Origin: Berberis thunbergii
Lineage: Eukaryota > Streptophyta > Magnoliopsida > Ranunculales > Berberidaceae
DNA length: 64,000 nt
NCBI GenBank assembly: GCA_003290165.1
Contig: QNQO01000821.1
Coordinates: forward strand, 1-64,000
Direction: 5' to 3'
Shown: positions 11,201-23,018 of the stretch, piece by piece
Layout: every line of letters begins with the position of its first letter
How positions within the stretch are numbered: the stretch's first letter is position 1
Program-made: the position numbers and the translations under genes
Notes under the pieces: model-generated
The model's database searches: none
The model's input: only the letters and a program-made list of their open reading frames with translations
Told to the model about the DNA's origin: nothing

Positions 11201-13363
11201 TGGAGATGTTTTACATCCTGAAGCTCCGTGATCTGGTCAGTGCTTCTTTTTGTTTATGCATGATGTTACTTGAAATTATAAATTGTCGCAGTAGCTCTAG
11301 GGTTTGGGTTTTAAGCAATGTGCTCTTGTTGGAAACTTCAGATGTATTCTAGTTCTCTCACAAACAAAGGTATTGATCCAGAAATCTTGGGTGGTGTGCA
11401 TATGCATCTTATAAATTGGGAAAACAGGATCCTCACAAAAGCACAAAGCTTTCCATTTTCTCGAATTGGATTATCAAGGTGATAGGCCCTGATTGATGTA
11501 GTCAATTGGGTCAAGGATTCTGAATCCAATTGGGTTTAATACCTGATCCTTTGTTAGGGAGTCATGAGACGAAGGCTTACCCCACTAAATACACACACAT
11601 GTATACCCGATTCTGATTGCACCAGAAGTATTGGATGCTTTCTGATGTTTTTGTAGTCAGTTCACTTCACCCTTTATGTGGGTTGTCGTTTCATTTGGTA
11701 TCATATTTTAACTTGCATGCCTCTTTTCTCTAGGAAATCATTGTGATCTATCAATCTATTGCATTATATATATATACTAGTGGAATAGTTAGGAGGCAGA
11801 ATAATAGAAAATACTAGTGGAAATCCTAGATGACGGAGCTAGGATTTAAGTTGAGCAAGGGAAAATAGTTAGTTAAAAAAGTATTTTACATTATATAAGA
11901 TACATAATTTTTAATTCCTTACTTTTATTCTTGAAAATTTATGAAGTTAGGAGGCAGAATGATAGAAAATGAGGGGTAGTAGTCCATTAGGCTTTAAAAT
12001 TTGGAGGCAAAACCAGGAAAGCTACGACTATTTGACACCATAATTTCCCCTCTTTGATACTATCACCCAATTGTTTTTGGACATGCTAAAGAACAACACC
12101 AATACATTTTTTTTCCCTCTCTTACCTCATTCTTCCTTAGTGATCTCTTCCCAACAATAAGCAAGAATAATATTTTCCCAACAGTAAGCATGAATTATCG
12201 GCATTGCCTCGCTCACCTTGTCCTTGTCCTCACCCGCTCGCTCCTTCCCTTCTTTGTTTTTCTCTTCTTTCTTCTCTCTTTTTTCTTCCCAACAACAGAC
12301 TGCTGCGATATTCTCTTTACTTCTCAAGAGCCCCTGGCATTGCCATAGTCATCGCCCCCTTTTTAATCTTTTCTTCTTCGCTCTCACTCCAACCTTTGCG
12401 AGGATGGGTTCCATCCTCACGTGGGCGGCAACAACAACATCGATGGTGGTGGGAGAGAAACAACTGTTACTGATGTTATGGGGAGAAAACATTGAGAGTA
12501 GAAAAAAATTGAGAATTGAGAGTTTTGGGTTTATATTAGTGGTGTCAAAAAGCAGGTGGTGGTGTGGGATAGAAAGTTGGCGGTGTTAGACAGAAAGATA
12601 ACGGGTGGTGGTGTCAACGAAGTGAAATGGTGGTGTTAATTAGTCGCAATCTAACAAAAACCTATATAATAAAATATTAAGTTTCAGTGGGTATCATGCT
12701 ACATTCAAGTTAATTTTTTTCCTTTAATTCTTAGCAAATTTATCATATTATTGAAGCCACCCCAAAATTCACCAATTTACTCGCATATCATTTACAAGAT
12801 CCTCTAAGCATTCAATAATTATGAATAGGTCCTCCATCAAAACTATTTAATACCCCTCTAAATATTAAATTATCAACTGGTCTTGGTAGAATTATTTAAT
12901 AATATTATTATCAAATTTGAACCCACTTTTAAATCTCTAGAGTGGGGAGGGGCAGCTAATATTATCTTTCTTTTTTTAGAATTTACGTATTGTATTTTGA
13001 TGTATTCCATTTAATATCATTAATTTTTTCTCAATTGTTCAAATCGGCAAATATATTAATATTCATCCAAATATGAAGCAAGATGATCTAATGGTCCAAC
13101 AACAACCAACTCATCAACAAATAAGAAAATTTCAGATAATTTATATTTTGACAAACTGTGAAAAATTAAATGAAACTCTCTAAAAAATTTATCATGTTAT
13201 TACTTCTGTTACACACATCCCAACAAGCTAAATGGCATGCCGAAGGCATGACGTTTGGCATGTCATGGTACATGTACAATTTGCATACATTACCATCTGA
13301 AATTGTTTGCAATTTGCGTTGCAGGCTAAATCCGTGCCACTGGCAGAGACAGCTGATGGTTAG
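5260..13363 (+). CDS. SUS: Sucrose synthase (EC 2.4.1.13), 15 exons, 811 aa
   Basis: Reversible cleavage of sucrose with UDP to UDP-glucose and fructose, in the cytosol or at the plasma membrane. Exons read by splice sites: 5260-5357, 5459-5591, 5817-5968, 6061-6253, 6771-6889, 7016-7232, 7368-7463, 7556-7729, 7984-8100, 8189-8355, 9764-9988, 10336-10657, 10738-10982, 11097-11235, 13325-13363. All junctions are GT-AG and the frame is unbroken. It starts [20 protein letters not shown] and carries the N-terminal regulatory region, then the GT-B domain with [11 protein letters not shown], the glycosyltransferase E-x7-E pair (about E676/E684 in [14 protein letters not shown]) and TCGGP-type loops. 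The last exon encodes the canonical AKSVPLA tail after a 2.1 kb intron. The length matches the usual 805-815 aa. The N-terminus resembles SUS class II more than class I. The usual phospho-Ser of the RxxS site is Thr11 here. Confidence 0.95.
6345..6493 (-). mobile_element. tRNA-derived SINE in SUS intron 4
   Basis: Read on the minus strand, the element has a weak A-box-like GCCAATGG and a good RNA polymerase III B-box (CTTCGAATCC) about 36 bases later. Its tail contains GGGATCCTTAACAACACAGC and it ends in a poly(A) run (poly(T) on plus at about 6345-6358). The tail resembles the 3' end of the LINE at 58.8-60.96 kb. It lies in the intron between exons 4 and 5 and does not touch a splice site. 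Confidence 0.55.
11236..13324 (+). other. SUS intron 14, expanded by insertions
   Basis: A 2.1 kb intron between the exon ending RDL and the 12-codon last exon. All other introns of this gene except intron 10 are short. It contains a TIR element (12023-12647) and AT-rich sequence. Reading through the donor at 11236 would give an unrelated 39-residue tail and then a stop at 11350-11352, so correct splicing is needed for the conserved C-terminus. Confidence 0.8.
12023..12647. mobile_element. Non-autonomous TIR element (MULE-like) in SUS intron 14
   Basis: The left end reads ACGACTATTTGACACCATAA. The right end in reverse complement reads GCGACTAATTAACACCACCA, followed by matching blocks (TTTCCCCTC versus TTTCACTTC). 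The interior has short frames but nothing recognisable. Its termini resemble those of the 40.59-42.00 kb foldback element (GCGATTACACCAT). No clean target duplication was found, so the superfamily is a guess. Confidence 0.45.
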
Positions 13364-14299
13364 CTAGCGATATGTGCAAGTGCGCCGAATAAATTTCACG
13401 ACTGGGTAACATTATATGTGCAAGTTTTAATATGCAGTTTGTTTTAATAATCAGTTACACACTGTAGGCCTCTAGCTATTATCTATCTATCCATATATAT
13501 GGTCAACTAGGAATCGGCTTTTCTGTATAAACAAGATCTGCATTTGCCCAAAATGACCGGCTCAAGTTACTCCAGCGTTGTTGCTATGCTGTATTACCCC
13601 GTAATGAGAATCTAGCTGGTATACCTTCACCAAGGTTGATCACCAATGTGCACTCCCAAAGTATTTTGGTTGGAGTGTGAATGTAATTATTGTGGAATCT
13701 TGTATTCTGAAGTTTAAGTTCGATTAGTAATATGATGTATTATTGATCCTGATGCTTTCTATCTGTGCCTTCCCAATTCTTTCCCAAGTTCAGATCATGC
13801 AATCTATTGCATATTATTCAGTGTCACACTTTTCCTTGCAAACTGCATCCTTCTCATAAAAAATAATCTAAAAGATCCCTAGTGCTGTGCATCTAGTTTT
13901 GGATCTAATAGAGAAAACACAAAGGCTCGTTAGGTTCACCATAGGCAGGATTCAACTTAAGTACATAATTGTGAAGCTGTAATAATGTACTCATCCCTGA
14001 TAAACATGTTACAGTTGGATTTAAACATAGTCAAAGCTAATCTTTAAACAGAAAAAAGGATGAAGAACAAACACAATGTTATTTGCTATACTTAAGAATT
14101 TATGAATCAGCCTCTAGCTTTCTTTTTTCTGTTGGGTTCCTTAAATATGTCGGATATTCTTATGTTTGCCCAAGATATAAATTCCCAAATGATACTACAA
14201 GCATAAAACATCAACCAAATTAACCAAATCATATACTAAAGACGACAACAGTTATTCATCTAAAGCACATTTGCAAATAAATAACCCCTTCGAATCGTC
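13364..14299. other. SUS 3' flank and convergent intergenic region
   Basis: SUS (plus) and PME1 (minus) converge here. An AATAAA polyadenylation-type hexamer lies just after the SUS stop, near 13387. Nothing else coding is seen. Confidence 0.5.
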
Positions 14300-17200
14300 T
14301 TAGCTCACATCTCCAACAAATGGAATTTTTGTAGCTGGTAGCCATTCATTCCCCTGTATAAAATTGTTCACACTGAACTGATTTGCCTCTGTAGCATTCT
14401 TGATTACTCTGTACCCGGGCCATTTAACCCTCATGGTTGTGTTTGATCCTGGACCGGTGTTCATGTACTCCCCATAGTAAAGTGTATTGAGAGCAAAAGT
14501 ACCATTCCATTCTAACCATCCCGCTGGATCAATAAGATCATCAAGAAACGAACGCAGATAAACTGTTCTTGAATATTCTTTCCATGGTCTACCTAGGTAT
14601 GTCTTGAATGTGGTCTTCACTGGGATCAAATCAGCTGCAGCAGTGACTTTGCTGGTTATGATTGAAATCCCTGTGTTTTGGTTGGGGTCTACTCTTCCCT
14701 GAGCAGTGAACATGTTTTGTTGGTTGGGATTTGGCTTTCTCGCGTATAAATTGCAGTTTTGAAACACAACTGCAGCATTCCCAAATATGAAATCCACGGT
14801 GCCGTAGATGTCACATTGTTTGTAAAATTGTCGTAGCGAGTGCACATATAGGGTGTCTTGATAGCCAACAAAACTGCACCGATAAAATGCTGAAAGATCT
14901 GCACTACTTCTTAGGGCAACTGCCTGATGTTTGCTAGGCCCTGCTGCATTCTCGAAAGTCATGTCACGAGCGATGAACCCTTTGCCCACCACAGCTGTAA
15001 ATGCATGTAGCATGATTAGTTAATGTGGGGCTCGGGACAAAAGATTATCATAAGTACATCTGCGGTTCTGCATGGTTGCACCATTGCCCACCACAAGAAA
15101 ACTGCAAAGCCCGGTGCTTTATTTTTGAAGTTTCAGGATTTTGTCCTTGCTCAAATCGAGTAGAGATGTAAAATTGCACTCTCTGATACCGTCTTCATTT
15201 TAACTAAAAGCTAAATTTACGGGTTTTTAATTTCTTCACCACTTTAACCACATCCTTATTTTAACTTTTTCATAATTATTTTAATATATGTTCAAAATTT
15301 TTATACCAATTTAATTTTAATTATATTATTATTAATTTCAACTAAAGATAATTATATTAATTAGTTTCAATTATATTATTAAATATATAATATTACTATT
15401 TTCAGTTATACTATTATATAGATATTTTTTAATTATACTATTATTAATTTAAACTTGACTAATTAAAAAAATTGGAAATTTAAAAAAAAAATAGTATTAA
15501 TAATTAATTTTTAATCATTATATAAATATATCTTCTATTTTTTACATTATTATTTAGATAATAGAGAGTCTTCCCTCCCTCCCTAGCTGGTTTCCTCGAC
15601 AATTAGAATTTCTGTTAAAATAATATAGCATCAGACAGGGAACAACAGAATCAAGAAAGTCAGAAATACAACATCTCATCTTCTCCTCAAACAAGCTGAA
15701 AGTCTTCTAAGCTTTACCACGTTTGATTCCACTGAGAACTTAAAACTAGGGGTACAGAGTTTACGTTACTCCTGTGCTACCGACACTCACAAATCAGCCA
15801 CTGTTCTATTTTTAAACACCCCGAGGGGATGGGCGACTTTACTTATAAAATTTTGGTTTCAGAAATTCTAAATGTCAAGGAAGTGAGCGAGTAAACCGAA
15901 AACGAGGTGGCGAGGGGTGAACATTTAGATAAGGTTGGTTAGTGTTTGAAGGCATTTGGTTTAGCTTATTGGGTTAGACTTTGAAAAAAAGGTTTATCTA
16001 GACAGGTTCACTAATAAGATGCTTTCTTTCCCCAGTTTATAGGATGTGTAATGAGTAAGTATCTGTTGCTTGATGGGAATAAAAAGATTGTATTTGATTG
16101 TTTTCCGACCGAGTCATTTTCTGTGTATTGTTCATATATACTTGAATCTTTGATAAAATTGCATCATGTGGTGTACTCCCGGAAGAATCAACAAACTACT
16201 CATTATTTAGGGAAAACATTTATTTCTTGTTAGATTTAACTTCCTCAACTTTTTGCAACATTAGAAAAGTGGACAGAGAAATCACATTCAATCCAAATAA
16301 AGTTGTGATTAAATGATATTAGAAGCCTTTCTTGATAAAATATAATCACCCTTTTACTTTATTTATTCCAAAATGTCTATACCCCACAATCATCACAAGA
16401 AGAAAGGCTTCAAGTCATGGAAATACCTCTTTTTTCCTAATGAAATGACATCCAGCTGGTCGATTGCTTTTCCTTTTTGTGGTAGAGTTCAAATTTCTAA
16501 CGTGGGTTTAGTTTAGACAAAAGGACTCTGCGTTAGGTATTTAAACTTTGTCCTAGAAAGTTAAGTCTAATGGTCTTAAAAATAAATAAATCAAATAAGA
16601 GGAGATTAGTGATACTTACCAACAGTAGCTGATTGGAAGGTAGTCCATCCATCAACAACATTCCTACTGGCCTTTACAACAGTATTCCCAATTCCATCAC
16701 CAATGAACATCAGCATGGTCTTCTTCTTCACAACCTCTACATTCTCAAAATATGCCCCTCTCTTTATATAGATGACAAATCTATTTGTAGTTGAATTAGG
16801 TGCTGCATCGACTGCTGCACTTATCGTAGTGAAGTTCCCACTCCCATCTTTGGCCACCACCAAATCAAACTTCGTTGTGTTAGTTGCAGCTTGTAGTAGC
16901 TTTCGATCTTGTCTAGAAACCCATTTTGGATATCCACCCACCATCTCACCATACCCCGGGAGCAGTTCATCATCTTTCGCTGAGTTCTTAGCCTTCGGGA
17001 TCTTTTTCAGCATTGCAAGAGAGTTACTTACCAAACGAGAAATCTGGTACAAGTTTTTCTCAATCAGGTGTCTCACATTTCCGTCACTAAAAGCAAACCC
17101 ATCAAGACAAGTGTATTGATTGGTCATTGCACCACTCATCAAGGTCTGCAAGTCATTGAGATGTCTTGAACTTGAGTTTTTACTGGCCAAGTCTTTAAGA

Positions 17201-17601
17201 CTAGATTTCAACTCAGTAATGGTATCTTGAAAGAGTTCTATACAATCATCTAGAGCTCTCTTTTGCAGTGGGTCTAGATGTCTGAGCTTGTGTTTCAGGC
17301 CAGTGCAGTTAGACTCCGAGGTTTTGACTACATTAACTGTGTGGTCGACAGAAGCTGAGATGATTTGTGGGATTGATTTGGAAATAAGGTTAGGGAATGA
17401 TGAGACTGTCTCGACACACAGTTCTGGATATAGGGTGCCTTCACAAGCAGAGTGAGCTACTTGGAGGTGTTTGTGGATGTGTAAATGGTGATTTTGGGGG
17501 GCTTTCTTGAGTGGAGTTATTGAGGAGAGGAGAAGTAAGAGAAGAGCTGAAATGGGTAGCAGAGAAAACAGGATTTTGGTTCTTCTTTTGGTGATATTCA
17601 T
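14300..17601 (-). CDS. PME1: pectin methylesterase with PMEI pro-domain, 558 aa, intact
   Basis: De-esterifies homogalacturonan in the cell wall. Exon 1 is 16620-17601 and exon 2 is 14300-14994 (both minus), joined across a 1.6 kb intron at the PME-conserved site before AVVGKGF; the total is 559 codons including stop. The N-terminus has a basic MNITKRRTK followed by a hydrophobic run (signal anchor or signal peptide), then a PMEI domain with four Cys and TCLDGF. A subtilase-type processing motif (RKLLQ) precedes the catalytic domain. Catalytic signatures are present: [21 protein letters not shown] and [11 protein letters not shown], giving the usual Gln, Gln-Asp, Asp and Arg-x-Trp set. It ends [16 protein letters not shown]. 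Its closest relative here is the broken PME2. Confidence 0.93.
15560..15930. repeat. GC-rich palindromic element fragments in the PME1 intron
   Basis: TCCCTAGCTGGTTTCCTCGA followed by AATTAGAATTTCTG (about 15583-15617), and CAGAAATTCTAAATGTCAAG followed by GAAGTGAGCGAG (about 15858-15890), look like ends of the same palindromic family seen at 3087-3230. The internal core is partly lost. The surrounding intron sequence from 15200 to 15550 is extremely AT-rich. Confidence 0.4.
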
Positions 17602-17746
17602 GGTGGTGGACTCCTGTTTTTGGGATGTTTAAGAGAGATGAAGATGAAGGTGAGGTGAAATAATGGTGATGATCACATTCAGGTCTAGTGGATCACCTGA
17701 TGTGTTGTGATGAGTTCAGATTTGTTTGTATGATGAAGCTATTATC

Positions 17747-17753
17747 ATTTATA
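17747..17753 (-). promoter_or_regulatory. TATA box of PME1
   Basis: TATAAAT on the minus strand about 150 bases upstream of the PME1 ATG at 17601, a normal TATA-to-ATG distance for these PMEs. Confidence 0.5.
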
Positions 17754-17759
17754 GGCATA

Positions 17760-18316
17760 GTGAGTGAACTGAGAAAGTGAGTTTGGGCTCTGGTCTGGTT
17801 CATAGTAATACCCATGAAATAATATATGGACTTTAATTTGTATGGCTCTAAGACAACTTACATCACACATGATGTAAGGCTTTGCAACAAAGTCTTAAAG
17901 GACAACTGGAGTTCAGTTCTGGTCCATTCCTTTGAAAATTATGATTATGTTTTTACCAAAGATGAAATCACCAATTACTCTGAAAAGCTTGCTGGTTTCT
18001 GTGTAGATCAAGTGGTAATAGAAGCGGATTTTAGTTTCATGTGTTCCCCACACGGTTCTTGTCGTTTGTTAATCATAAGCGTCACGATTCTTATAAATCA
18101 GGTCTATGGTCTACCCCAATCATTACACTTTCCTTGCGAAAGGGTGGTGGCTTTCGGTGGATGTTCTCTGCATTAGAGTCCAAACAGGACCATGGGTGAT
18201 AGCTTGAAAACCATATACTTATAAACTAATTCAGAAACCTCAAATTGGGTATTATTTGTGCTCGTGTTACAAACATGCAAGATGCAATATAAGTTATGAA
18301 GTGATAAAACATCATC
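17760..18316. other. Intergenic between PME1 and PME2, no supported gene
   Basis: A plus-strand open frame of 116 codons (17826-18176) has no recognisable domain or promoter. I regard it as chance. Confidence 0.4.
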
Positions 18317-18687
18317 AATCCACACATTCCCTTGTATAAAGTAGTTCACACTGAACTGACTTGCCTCTAGCATTCTTGATCACTCTGTACGCAGGCCATT
18401 TGACCCTATTGGTTGTATTCGAACCTGGTCCTCTCACCGTGATAGAGTGTACTAAAAGCATTTTAGCAAAAGTAGTAGCATTACATTCCAACCATCCTGC
18501 TGGATCGATCAGACTATCGAGATAGGGTTTTAGCAAAACCATTCTTGGATATTCTTTCCTTGGGTCTACTCGAGCATGACTTGAAGGAGGACAACACTGG
18601 AATTAAATCTTCAGCAGCGGCAACTTTGCTGGTTATGATTGAAGTCCCGGTGTTTTGGTTTTTGGCCGTTCTCCCTTGAGCAGTGAA

Positions 18688-18880
18688 TATAAAAGTTGTA
18701 TATGAGAATTGTGTTTTTCTTGAATGAATCATAATGATATAGAGGTGTCCCTTTTATAGGGCTAATACAATAATCTAGATCCTATGATTTCCTAAACTAT
18801 TGTTATCCTATCTTCCTGATTAAGCACATATCAATTACAATATCTTAACATATCATTTACAATACCTCAATATCTTAACA
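18688..18880 (-). repeat. 3' LTR of the copia element
   Basis: In element orientation it starts TGTTAAGATATTGAGG and ends ACTTTTATA. It is preceded by the polypurine tract and followed by the TTCAC target duplication. Confidence 0.9.
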
Positions 18881-18887
18881 CACCTCC

Positions 18888-20598
18888 TCAAGTTGGCAAG
18901 TGGATATCGTACACTCCTAACTTGTCAAGTAGAAAAACAAATGGTCCCTTGCCTAGTGGTTTCGTGAACAAGTCGACAAGCTGCATCCTTGTGGGTGTGT
19001 ACATTGTGGAAATCAGCCTAAAAGTAAGATGTTGCACTATGTGGCAATCAAGTTTAATGTGTTTTGTTCGCTCATAGAAGACAAGATTCCTGGCAATATG
19101 CAAAGCCAACTGATTATCACAATGAAGTATCGCAGGTTCAGAATGTGTGACGTGCAAGTCTTTGAGGATGTATCAAAGCCATTTGAGCTCGCAACAAGCA
19201 TTTGCCATTGCCCAATACTCCGATTTGACAGATGATTGTGAAACAATGTTTTGTTTCCTTGTTTTCCATGAGATCAAGGAGTTGCCAATGAAGGTACAAT
19301 AGCCCGTTACAGAACGTCTTGTAATAGGACAAGTGGTCCAATCTGAATCAGAATAGCCTTTGAGTCTGAGACTGTTTTGAGCTGGAAAGAAGATGTCTTG
19401 TCCAGGTGAACTTTTAATGTACCGTAACACTCACAAAACATCATCAAGATGTGGCTGATGTGGCTCATGTATGTAACGGTTGAGTAACATGGACATCGAA
19501 GCTAATGGCTGACTTGGTCACTGTGAGGTATATGAGACACCCTACCAAGCGGCGATACCTAGTGGGATCATGCAACAATTTTCCTTCTTTAGGCTTAAGT
19601 CTCAGTGTCTGTTCCATGGGAAATGATGAAGGACGTGCTCCCAATAAACCAATGTCATCAAGTAGTTCAAGTGCATATTTGCATTGCGAAATGAATATGC
19701 CTTTTCTGGATCGTGCCACTTCTATGCCTAAAAAATATTTTAGCAGTCTCAAATCTTTGATACGAAAATGATGATTGAGAAAGACTTTGATGGATTGAAT
19801 GGCTTGAGGATTGTTTATTGTAATCACGATATCATCAACATAAACCAAAATGACAATAAAGGAATTTTTGTTGGACCTTGTGATTAAAGAATAATCTGTC
19901 ATAGATTGTACAAATCCAGCTTCTCGAAGGGCAGCAGTGAGCTTTGCAAACCAATTGTAGCTTGCTTGTTTTAATCCGTACAGTGACTTTTGTAGCTGAA
20001 ATACTAAGTTCCCCCCATGTCTGCCAAACCCGGGAGGAGGAATCATGTAAACTTCTTCATTTAGGTTGCTACGGAGAAAAACGTTTTGCATGTCGAGTTG
20101 ATGTAGAGGACAATCACGAGCAACAACAATAGCAAGTAGGCAACAAAATGTAACAAGTTTGGCAGTGGGAGAGAAAGTTTCAGTGTAGTCAAGTCCCTTC
20201 TTTTGTATATGTCATTTAGCCATAAGTCGGGCTTTATACCTTTCGACAGTATCACCAGAGTTGTATTTAACTTTGAACACCCACTTACAATCAATGGGAC
20301 GTTTGCCTGCAGGTAAAGAGGTGAGAATCCAAGTCTTATTTTGTTCAAGTGCTTTTATCTCATTTGTCATAGCTTCACACCAAAGAGGATCAGTGGAAGC
20401 CTGGGCACAGGTAGTAGCTAGGCTCAATGATTTTAGAAATGGATGCGACAAAAGAATGGTGAGTAGAAGATACATTGCTGTAGGAAATAAAATGAGAAAG
20501 TGGATATCGTGAACCCTTACCTGGTGTAATTGCAGAAGGTGACTCGGCATGAGATGTGGACATGGAACTATTTTAGTGGAAGTCTCTGAGAAGAACAA
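18888..20598 (-). pseudogene. Copia reverse transcriptase and RNase H (degenerate)
   Basis: Minus-strand pieces in order. The RT start (WCEAMTNEIKALEQNKTW, CKWVFKVK; 20212-20598) leads to the RT core (LQKSLYGLKQASYNWFAKL and the catalytic YVDD; 19465-20091), then RNase H (YSDSDWTTCPITRRSVTGY, SQSSVKSEYWAMA; 19173-19430) and the C-terminal segment (HIKLDCHIVQH, LVDLFTKPL; 18888-19157). The conserved order identifies a copia polyprotein. Frameshifts between the pieces and an in-frame stop after ARLMAK disable it. Confidence 0.88.
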
Positions 20599-20773
20599 AG
20601 GGCTGGGGAATGCGAGTGGATCATCGAGGAGGGGCAGTGGAGAAGGAATATGCGACGAAGTCAGTGTACATGGAGTATGAGTGGGGGCAGGTGATCATGC
20701 GTGAGTGGAGGGAGAAGAAATATCGAGGTTAGGGGTGGGGGGGGGGGATAAGGATGTAGGTATAGATGGGGTG

Positions 20774-22140
20774 TCACAATTTAAAGGGGATGTTGGTACA
20801 AAGGAGATGTCGTTTGGGTTGGTGGTGGGTGTGGCTAATGCATTGGTAGGTGTGGTAGGGAGGGGAGGGACACAAAGGATCTACCAGTGGAAGTGTAGAG
20901 TAAGTAGGTGGGTTAGCTGTGGGAGTGGACACAGGGAGAGTGTTGGTTTTGGGTGTGGTAAAGGGAAATATGGTTTCGTGAAAAACATCGTCGCGGCTAA
21001 CCAAAAACTTGTGGTTGGCAAGGTCATGTAAATATATCTTTTGCCTGAAAGGATAGCCCACAAAGACACATTTACGGGCTCGATTGTCGAATTTATTTGT
21101 GGGTTTGAGGCTAGTGGCATAGCACAAGCAACCGAACAGACAGAGGCATGTGTAAGTAGGTGGTCGACCAAAAAGAATTTGATAGAGTGTTTTGTTTGAT
21201 ATGATGGGTGCGAGGACACGATTGATAAGATAAGCAACAGTGATGACACATTCACCCCAAAATTGAAAAGGGAAGTTGGCATGTAAGCATAGGGCTCATA
21301 CTATTTCAAGGAGATGTCGACGTTTTCTTTCAACGACCCCATTTTGTTGAGGTGTGTCGGAACAAGTGTGTTGGTAGATGACACCATTGTCATGAAAAAA
21401 AAAGGTTTTAAAAAGGCAAACTCCCTCCATTATCGACAGGAATTGCCTTTATGTTAGTGTTAAATTGTGTGGACACAAAGGAAAATAAGGACTTAAGCAA
21501 ATTTTGTGTCTCAGATTTTAGTTTCATCAAATACACCCATGTGGCTCTTGAGTAATCATCGAGTATGGTTAAAAAATATTTGGCATCAGAGTGGGAGGTA
21601 ATTTTGTGTGGTCCCCAAATATCGCAGTGAATTAAACCAAAGGGTGCAATACTCTTTATTGAACTTGAGGGAAATGGTAATCTAATTTGCTTGGCTAATA
21701 GACAAAAATACAAATATGTTGAGGGAGATACCAGGGAATTGCTTGAATAACAAACGAAATTTTAAGGGATGTCCCAATCGAAAATGCCACACATTACTTT
21801 GGATGATCACATGGTAGGTTGAAGAAGAGCGAAGATGTGGAACAAGATGATTTGGATCGAAATAGTACAAGTTCCCATACCTCCTACCCAAGCCAATAAT
21901 CTTCTGCATGTGCAAGTCATGTATGTAACAGAATGTAGGAAAAAAAAACAACAAACAAAACAATGTAAGGACTCAATAAGGCTTGGTACGGACAAAAGAT
22001 TGACATTAAAGGAAGGAACGCATAAAACATCAGTAAGGCGAAATATATCATTAAACTGTATGGTGCCTATTGAAGTGATTGGTGCTTTGTCCCCAGTGGG
22101 TAACCCAACTGGTGGAAGAAAATGTGTGAACAAGTGGTAA
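20774..22140 (-). pseudogene. Copia integrase region (degenerate)
   Basis: Minus-strand frames contain HFRLGHPLKFRLL (GAG-pre-integrase), then the integrase core IHCDIWGPHKITSHSDAKYF, LDDYSRATWVY and VDNGG (21408-21713). The C-terminal part has CLFGCLCYA and ARKCVFVGYP (about 20881-21282). Frames are interrupted repeatedly. Confidence 0.82.
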
Positions 22141-22740
22141 AGAGATTATGAGAGTGTGTAATATGGTCAGTAGCGTTACTATCTATGATCCAGACATCCG
22201 GTAAACATGTTTGAGCGTAAAAACTAAAATAAGAAGAAGAATTGAGACCTGCAAAATTTGCTTGAGTTGGATTAACGTCATTCTTACCAACAACATCCAT
22301 AATTTGCTTACACTGATCAAGAGTGAGGCGAGGTGCTATGGGCTTTAAATAATGAGTGGGCTGTGCTGGTACCTGGATGTTGTTGGCAGATGATTGTTGT
22401 TGAGGACCAGATTGGTTGGATTGATTGATGTTCCCTTGATATGTACGACCGTTGTTGTTGGATCGTGGTGGAAGTAAAGGTGCCGCCTATTGTGCTACTT
22501 GTGTCCAGGAGGAAAACCTTTGATGAAATAAAAAGTTTCCACATTGTGTGTGTCCATTACAGAAAACACAGTGTTTGGGCTCTCGTTGATCCTGTGAAAT
22601 GCTGTCATTGATGGTGGAAGATGATAGTCGATATAAGGGTGTTTTCACAAGGATTGCTCCAGGATGGTTTGAATAATGTAGGTAATATGGGTGGTCGATG
22701 TTTGATTGAATGTCAGTAGGTAAAACATGCATTGATTGGT
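22067..22740 (-). pseudogene. Copia gag and protease remnant with gag deletion
   Basis: The gag N-terminus (MHVLPTDIQSNIDHPYYLHY, HPGAILVKTPL) is followed almost at once by a zinc-knuckle-like CVFC..H..C segment. The central gag, normally about 200 residues, is therefore missing. Downstream lies the retroviral-type aspartic protease motif WIIDSNATDHIT, where the catalytic triad D-S/T-G reads D-S-N. Both features make this copy dependent on other elements. Confidence 0.8.
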
Positions 22741-22824
22741 TGTTTTGTTGGTTGGTGTTTTCTTCGGCTATGGTAGGTATATGAGGGATTGGGTGGAGAT
22801 GCAGAACCTATTGCTCTGATACTA

Positions 22825-23018
22825 TATAAAAGTTGTATATGAGAATTGTGTTTTTCTTGAATGAATAATAATGATACAGATGTCTCCCTTTTATAGGGTT
22901 AATACAACAATCTAGATCCTATAATTTCCTAAATTATTGTTATCTTATCTTCCTAAATTAAGTACATATCAATTACCATATCTTAACATATCAATTACAA
23001 TATCTCAATATCTTAATA
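22825..23018 (-). repeat. 5' LTR of the copia element
   Basis: In element orientation it starts TATTAAGATATTGAGA (the terminal TG has decayed to TA) and ends CTTTTATA. It is directly followed by TAGTATCAGAGC, the primer-binding region. Confidence 0.9.

Larger units (their letters stand above)
18688..23018 (-). mobile_element. Ty1/copia LTR retrotransposon, 4.3 kb, inserted in PME2
   Basis: LTRs at 18688-18880 and 22825-23018 (193 and 194 bp) are closely similar. The target duplication GTGAA lies at 18683-18687 and 23019-23023, and removing the element rejoins PME codons for TFTAQGR. In element orientation (minus), the 5' LTR is followed by TATCAGAGC, the usual tRNA-iMet primer-site sequence, and the 3' LTR is preceded by a purine tract (TTGAGGAGGTG). 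Domain order is gag start, zinc knuckle, protease, GAG-pre-integrase, integrase, RT and RNase H, which is copia order. Frames are broken by many stops and frameshifts, so it is non-autonomous. Confidence 0.93.

Noticed and set aside
10780..11352. SUS read-through of exon 14 as the natural C-terminus
   Set aside because: The read-through tail is unlike any SUS, whereas AKSVPLA is found at 13325 after a proper acceptor with matching phase.
12204..12589. Overlapping plus-strand ORFs in SUS intron 14
   Set aside because: They lie in pyrimidine-rich sequence within a TIR element, with low-complexity composition and no domain.
17826..18176. 116-codon plus-strand ORF between PME1 and PME2
   Set aside because: No recognisable domain, no promoter context and no paralogue in the window; likely chance.
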